The position numbers and the translations under genes are program-made. Source: Bradysia coprophila (lineage: Eukaryota > Arthropoda > Insecta > Diptera > Sciaridae). From it: a DNA stretch of 64,000 bases. The stretch is from NCBI RefSeq assembly GCF_014529535.1, contig NW_023503409.1:1178390-1242389 (forward strand), written 5' to 3'. Of the stretch, positions 57,741 to 64,000 are shown in pieces (the first letter of the stretch is position 1; every line of letters starts with the position of its first letter). The notes under the pieces are model-generated. The model was not told the origin of the DNA. It made no database searches and saw only the letters and a program-made list of their open reading frames with translations.

Positions 57741-57810
57741 ATAGCAAAGTTCTGAAAGAACCTTGTGTATAATAGTATTATACACAAGGTTCTTTCAGAA
57801 CTTTGCTATT
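57740..57810. repeat. perfect palindrome, 35-bp arms
   Basis: AATAGCAAAGTTCTGAAAGA... reads identically on the other strand around a central G at 57775. No mismatch seen. Confidence 0.9.
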
Positions 57811-57878
57811 AACACAGCTTTGCTATTACAGTGTGTACAATAGGTATAATTACACTATTCGGTAGTGTGTAGCATAGC

Positions 57879-58068
57879 ATAGGTTTCTTCCAAGCAACGG
57901 TTAAGCCGAACAAAATGAGCCGATGCAATTCGTTGACCGATGTCATCCATAGAACCAAACCCCAACTTATATTCTTTGTTATTTTGACAATTGCATTGTT
58001 AATAGTGTTGAGGTTATGGCTCTATGGATGACGGTTTAACATTTCATTTCACCTTGGAAGAAACCTAT
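57879..58068. mobile_element. MITE with ATAGGTTTCTTCCAAG ends
   Basis: ATAGGTTTCTTCCAAG at the left and CTTGGAAGAAACCTAT at the right. An inner GTCATCCATAGA / TCTATGGATGAC pair and CCCCAAC/GTTGAGG add to the hairpin. Confidence 0.75.
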
Positions 58069-58075
58069 TAAGCAA

Positions 58076-58238
58076 CAACGCACTTCAAGCATGAGTGGTA
58101 CTCTAAATAGGGTACTGAAACTAGACAGTGTATCGAACAATTTTTGGCACTGTAAAAAAATCTGGATTTTTTTTTTCATACAAAATGGTACTGTATTTGG
58201 CAGCTGTCGTTAAACGAACTTTTGCTTGAAGTGCGTTG
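58076..58238. mobile_element. MITE with CAACGCACTTCAAG ends, second full copy
   Basis: Same ends and internal order (GTGGTACTCT, AGACAGTGT, GTACTGTATTTGGCAGCTGT) as 7188-7350. Confidence 0.75.
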
Positions 58239-58695
58239 GCAAATATTAAATTCGAAATTTTGATGTCCAAAATCTCCAGTTCTTTTCATTTCTAATACAA
58301 AACCGCTATGTATTTGTTGTTAGCCTCCGATAAGTTGAGGATGGAATATCTATAATCTTCCAACAAAATGAAACAATTGTAATACAAAAAAAAATTGGTT
58401 GAGAGCTCACATATCTAGAGTGTCATTGTACTAAAAATCAAAGTATATTAACACCAAAAGCTCAGCGGATCACAAACTTTCTGGAACCTAAGTTCTGGGT
58501 GAGTTTCGTATGTCGCCTATAGATGTATTTACAACATGTTGTACGTATGTGTATCGATATACAGTAAATTCACTACAATTTCACCTCAAACTTGGGTTTC
58601 GTGTGTTTTTGTGTTACCTTCAGTGTTGACATATTTTGCTAAAAATTCGCCATTGAAAATTTTATTTACAGACTTTTCCCAGCATCGAAGTGAAA

Positions 58696-61600
58696 ATGAA
58701 CAATCGGACAAAAAGAGTATTTCTGAATGTTGACTACTACGGATTTCTTGGAGTGCCACCTTGGGCAACAGAAGCCGAAATAAGAAAAAATTACCGACGG
58801 CTCCAACTCAAACATCATACGGACAAAGATGGCGATCTCACAACATGTCTTCTGCTCAATGAAATCAAGCGAATTCTTCTCGACAAAGAATTGCGTCGAG
58901 TATACGATTCAACGAGAGACTACTCAGATGCCACAGTCCAATTTCAGAATGGGTCATTCGGTAATCGTCTCGCAAAGCTTCCGTGTCCAAAGAAAACGTC
59001 TGATGACATCCTGAAAGACATAGCAAAGTGGAAAGATGAATTCGGTGGCTTGGTGTTTAATAACAATATTCAGGATTCATTGACAAAAATTCTGGATGAA
59101 ATAATTAACGACCATGCACCGATCAGAGAAGATAATGACGCTTTCTATTGCAAGATCTGCGACAAATTGTTTGTTTCCGAGGATGACCATTTCGACAATG
59201 TGCTGGAGCCATACATCGACGAGATAATTGGAAATGAAAAAGATGATGCCAACGATGTTGAATTTCCAAAAATTTTTGATTTTCTGCTAAAAAAATTGGA
59301 ACCGCACGACAAATTGCCCACATTCGACTCCAAGGACATTGATGTACTGCTAAGTGCGGCAGACAAAGCTCTCAAAATGACGGAAAGGAACAGAGCGTTG
59401 AACCTCTACCATGAAGCTGTTACAATTCTTTCAACTGTTGGCGATGATGATGAGCACGATGTCTTCCAAATATTACTTTCGATCATCATCAAAGTATTTG
59501 ACAATGATGATTATTCTCTCGTTTATGCATGTAAGTTTCTGCTGGCATCCTACATTGACCAATTCAGTTCATCTGAAACGATTCAAGACATTTTCCGACG
59601 AAAATTCATGAAAGAAACGGATTTGTCGTCGTACAAAATGGCATTGGCTTCGCTGCATTACTTGCCAGAACTGCTTAACAGCGACACTTGGGATGAGTTT
59701 GTGTCATGGGAACAAAATTTATTTTACGATGCAATTAAGGAAGCAATGAACAATGTAAATCATGACAGTCTTCTCGAGATCTTGAAACTTGTCAATTGTC
59801 GCACGGTAAATCCAGTCGAAATCTTCATTAACGAAAAGCACGAAGATTACGATTTAACGGGAATAACGGGCGATTACAAGGTTGCCATATTACTAATTGA
59901 AGGGACCGTGGCTAAGCAGAGAGGAGAAGTTACATCAGCAGCAGATATTTTCCAGGAAACCGTGAAATTAGCCGCTACCTGCTCGAATCGACAAATCTCC
60001 GGACAAATTGTCAACATGGCCGCCGAGCTCTGTGCGGATCCAATATTTCATCACAGTCTTCGCATTAACGCCCGGAGTGAATTGGTTGATTTAAAGTCCA
60101 CGCTTGTCAATTCCGGTGAAGTTACAAACGTTCAACGTTTCCCCTCATTTTTATCGCCAATAGATCCAGCAACTCCTGGCCAAATCAAATTGGGCAGATT
60201 ATATGCTCCCACGGGCAATTTAAGAGTGGCATTGAAGAATGAAGATGCGATCGCCGTACGTTTTAAGGATTCCTACTTCAAAAAGGCTTTGGCTTACTTC
60301 GATCTATCCGTGGCATCGGGTCAGTCTCGCTTTTTAATAAGTTGCAACCAGCAAGCAGTTTGCTATTTGTTGAAAGAAATGGAGTGTCTCGATAGCAACA
60401 ACGACAAAGCGACTGTGTACGCTTATTCGAAAGTCATCGAAAAGCAATGTTCATTAACATCGCAAGTAGCGTCGCTATATGGGGGACCTTACATGAGTAT
60501 TTCCGTTCATCGTTTCATTGCTTCAGCACTTCTTGCTTCCGTTACGGCATTGGCCAAATGTCTATCGACTGAAAAGCCGTCACTGGAAAACCCAGACATT
60601 TGTGATACAGAAATAATTCCATCAGCGTTCAAGGCATCTGTCAATAAAGTTTGGACATTGCAGAAAGTAAATCCCTTGATAATGTATCCATGCTCTATTG
60701 CCCTTTCTGATCAACTAATTCTCGAGAATTGGACAAACGCATTTCAAAATGCATTTATCGAAGCCAAAGTCAACTCGCTGCATTATCCAGACTATTTTCC
60801 GGACCATCTATACAACTACTATCAGTTCGACAGCGTGTGGCTCGGTTGGAATAGGCCTGATAAGCCAATCGAATTACATGAATCAAGACTTGCAGCAATG
60901 ATGAGCCTACTCAATGCCAAAGAATGGGACATTGCTGAGGTAGAACGTAATATGGGCTGGCCTTTAATCCGAACCACAGACAGCGGCTGGAAGAACAACG
61001 AAGAATTCGATTTAAATTTCGATGAATATCCCGAAAGTGATGTTTTCTCATCCTGCACCGGCTACGAATTGAATTCAACAACTGGCGCGTTTGAAATTTA
61101 TTTTGATCGGGGACAAACAGGCGTTCCGAAATTGTTCTCGACGAACGATTTAGCAGAAATATTTGAAAATTGCATTGACGATGCATTTTTCACTCTAGAA
61201 AGTCCCGATCCATCGTTGAATTCGCATCCATTCCAAGAATTTTCCTATTGGCCTCATTCGTTGAAAGGCACCGATTACCTGCATACTTTACTCCATGCAG
61301 ATTTATTGTTGAAAGAATTTACAACGGGAGTGGAAATCAATACTCTAGCTCCATTTGATCTCAGACCGATAAAAGATGGTTTTATGCAAAGACTTCCGCC
61401 GCATTTGCAATCACTGCTGATCCCAATACTGGAACGTCACCGCAACCCCATCAATTTCAGTCCAAAAGCTAATCGCTTTTGGATTCAGATAGAGTCAATA
61501 GAGTGTAAAAAGGGCGAAGGCTCTGTCCAGGAAGCCTCAAAGCATATCTTTGGTCATGTCACGGTAAAGGTTAACACACACGTGCTAACGAGAGGACCTG

Positions 61601-63493
61601 ATGGTAAATATAAGGATGTAGAAGAAAAGCAAATACTTGACAGTGCTGAAAATCAATTTGCACGAGCGTTCACGAAACATTATGACGAGATCGGCAAATA
61701 TTTTCCTGTACTCCTCCGATTGAAAGAATTGGCAAAAATTGGGGCAATCCGTAAACATTTGGGAGCGGTTCTTGGTAATAGCCGTACATCAATTGATGCT
61801 CTTACAACGAGAGATGAAAGCAGTGAGATTCTTAAAAGTATCAATCACTGTGTTGAGACAACCATTACCAGCTTTAGAGATCGAGAACGGAATCCACCAC
61901 ATCCAATTTACACCGAAGAAAAAGTAAAAATGGATTTAACGGAAGTATTACGCAAAAATAATGTCCTTGGTAAGGAATTTCTAGTTGCACCAGGAGAAAT
62001 TGACAGAGTTAAACAAGCCATTCGCAACAACTTAATGGAGGCAGACATCAGTCGCTTTCAGTTTTGTGCTAATGAGTTGGGGCGATGCTTCGAAATACCG
62101 CCAGATTCTTTGAAACAATACATCCGGGGATGGTTCGATCGCAACCCAACAGATACATCAACCTTGCAACGACTCTGTATTGATGGCCAAATTCAGGCAC
62201 ACTTAAAATCAATGCGAATGTTAGCTTCTGGTCTGGAAGAGGGCGGAATAATCGTACCTAAAGACCACAACGGCATTGTTGAAATGAAAAACTACGGTGA
62301 ATGTAGCTGGGTGCCTGCAACATTTTGCAAAGAATTTGCTTGTCCTGTTGAACCACCTCTATTGTCCGATGAATCGGACATTGAATACTTTAATGAAGTC
62401 GACGATGAAAATGACAAAAAAGGTTCTGCAGATGTAGAGCGGAGAAATTTACATCAGTCTGGTGCTGTAAGCATTCAAGCGAAGCAAAACTTACAACTTC
62501 CATGTGAAAAGGATGTGCCAGCTCTTTGTGTTGAGCAGTCGACCACCACGGCTGTTAGTACCATCGAACCCACCGAAACGGCGAAAAAAATTGAAGTTCT
62601 CGGAAAGTATGATGATACAGTCCAAAGCGAAGCAGTGCCTGTGGAAAATGACATACCCAGCAGTGCTGCTGCTAAAGGTAATTTCAAATCAAAACAAAAA
62701 CCCTGCTGGTAAATTCGTTAAATTTTATGCTTGATCTTTCAGACGGTACTGCGCAAACATCCGGCAGCAAGAAGAGACGTAAAATACACAAACCTCGACT
62801 GGTCAAACCTCCACGCATTTATGGAGGAGTTTCAGTGAATCCTAGAGTTAATTGGGTAGACGTCGGATTGACTGTTGTCACTCTATTGCCTCTTGGTCGA
62901 TTGTTCGCAGTTGGCGGAAGACTGCTTCGAGGAACATTTCAAGCTTTTAGGCTGGCCAAAGCTGCTAGTGTGGTTACAAAAGGGATTCAAGCCAGCGGTA
63001 AAACAAGAATTTAATTAGAAAATCTTTAAATTTTCAATTGAATCGAAACTATGTGTCCATAGGTCGCGTCTCAGGAGTGGGTCGCTACTCAACACTGACA
63101 AAACAAAGCACCATGCAAGTGCATGCTCATCACTCCGTGGCGAATGCATACAATCGTCAATTTGGTATCAAAAAAGGTCAAGGAATCAGCATATTATTGA
63201 ATAGAGGCGTTCATACAACCGCACATCGAGAAGTCGGAAAAGTGTGGAAGAGCAAGGGTCTTTTGAAGGGTAATGCAAAGGTACCCACATTTGATGCGAG
63301 TAATTCGGCAACGTATCCAAGAAACATTTTGGGTCAGATGACAATGGCTGAACGACAAGCTTTGAGACAGAACGGGCTTTATGGAACGGATACCAGACGT
63401 ATGCTTGCTGAGAAAATTCGCCAAAATAAGACTTCGTTCAAGGAAATGTATGATAAGAGTCTGTTCGATCCAAAAAATCCTCCGAAGTTCTAA
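58696..63493 (+). CDS. giant J-domain protein with a toxin-like nuclease C terminus
   Basis: Three exons: 58696-62677, 62743-62997, 63063-63493; both introns GT-AG, phase 1; ~1555 residues. Residues ~12-70 are a J domain (DYYGFLGVPPWATEAEIRKN, then LQLKHHTDKDG). The invariant HPD reads HTD (41-43), so Hsp70 stimulation is doubtful. Residues ~75-1080 are mostly helical with no family I can name. Residues ~985-1050 include FARAFTKHYDEIGKYFPVLL. A low-complexity linker (~1230-1350) leads to exon 2 with a membrane-like helix (VDVGLTVVTLLPLGRLFAVG). Exon 3 carries HAHHSVANAYNRQFGIKKG and LLNRGVHTTAHREVGKVW, resembling the AHH/HNH-type domains at the ends of bacterial polymorphic toxins. It looks whole. 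A bacterial or symbiont origin for the C terminus is inference; eukaryotic introns show the gene is now a host gene. The start is the ATG after a TTTACAG acceptor at 58671. Confidence 0.72.
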
Positions 63494-64000
63494 CGAACGT
63501 TCATTTAAAATGGTTTTCCGATTCCAAGTGTCGAAGACATATACTTTTTCCGTACAATTGATTGCTCATCCTCATCATCATATAAGAACATTTCTTCTAT
63601 ACATCAAATTTGAAAAGAATTTTGTATTTTGTTTAACAATGAAAATATTTTACGCTTTGCGCGTATAATAAAATTGAATTAACAGAGAATTATAAGTTCT
63701 TTTGAGAATAATAATCGTGAGGATTATTATTGCAAGGTCAAGGTCAAGCAGCGGCGAATATGGGTCGCCATAACCTCACCGCTCTGAAGGGAAGGATTCC
63801 TAATGATGAGTGGAAACGGTAGCGGAAACGATGTATGCAAATCACGAGTGAATAGATGAGTGCTGTATTTGCACGTCAAGCTTGCTGTCATCATACCAGT
63901 ACCCAAGCATATGTGGTGTCATTCGAAAGCTAAGACCAGTACCAATTACGGGAAACAGTTTTTTGATGTTTTTGTTGTTTTTCGGATGAACAGGAACCGT
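63494..64000. other. 3' flank of the J-domain gene
   Basis: AATAAA near 63666 is the likely poly(A) signal. Beyond it nothing is recognised; a short inverted pair (GAATAATAATC / GATTATTATT) lies near 63705-63731. Confidence 0.5.

Noticed and set aside
58536-58733. Upstream 65-codon frame before the J-domain gene
   Set aside because: Runs through a splice acceptor and out of frame with the J domain; probably intron or UTR.

Overview
The window reads as nuclear DNA of a dipteran insect. It is AT-rich, has short GT-AG introns (about 45-150 bp), insect-type genes (a Nrk/MuSK-like receptor kinase, an OATP transporter, Rexo5, TSSC4, a GH9 cellulase relative) and a dense load of short inverted-repeat elements. 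A fungus-gnat-like fly (Sciaroidea) would fit, but that is inference from style and gene content, not proof.

Layout. 1-1.3 kb: repeat debris and a 5'-truncated LINE. 1.6-12 kb: an unrecognised minus-strand host gene with an HExxH motif, split by an 8.8-kb DNA transposon (2704-11533). The transposon has ~205-bp terminal inverted repeats and carries two plus-strand genes, a DUF4806 protein with a long Ser/Arg repeat and a TNP2/CACTA-like transposase. 12.7-13.2 kb: small hairpin elements. 13.9-16.2 kb: receptor tyrosine kinase (Frizzled, kringle, kinase; six exons). 20.8-21.4 kb: a small secreted glycine-rich protein. 23.9-25.7 kb: Rexo5-like exonuclease. 27.2-29.1 kb: nine-exon GH9 glycoside hydrolase relative lacking the expected catalytic residues. 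29-41 kb: gene-poor DNA with a TIR element, a 529-bp foldback and seven 147-bp tandem repeats. 41.2-42.1 kb: BACK-domain protein. 42-46 kb: repeats, including an LTR-element remnant. 46.3-49.9 kb: a compact cluster of TSSC4 (-), a SET methyltransferase (+) and a short-chain dehydrogenase (-). 51.3-54.4 kb: six-exon OATP. 55-58.2 kb: MITEs and perfect palindromes. 58.7-63.5 kb: a ~1555-residue protein with a divergent J domain at its N terminus and a toxin-like C terminus.

How the parts work together. Most host genes look like independent single-copy genes. TSSC4 and the SET gene are divergent over ~440 bp; the SET and SDR genes are convergent. The two transposon genes are the only likely functional pair: one transposase plus one accessory, possibly DNA-binding, protein, like the two-protein organisation of plant En/Spm. 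The items most worth following are that composite transposon, the GH9 protein without its catalytic residues, the giant J-domain protein, and MITE families with target duplications readable by eye.

All gene models were built by hand from ORFs and splice consensus. Family names come from recognised motifs, not database searches.
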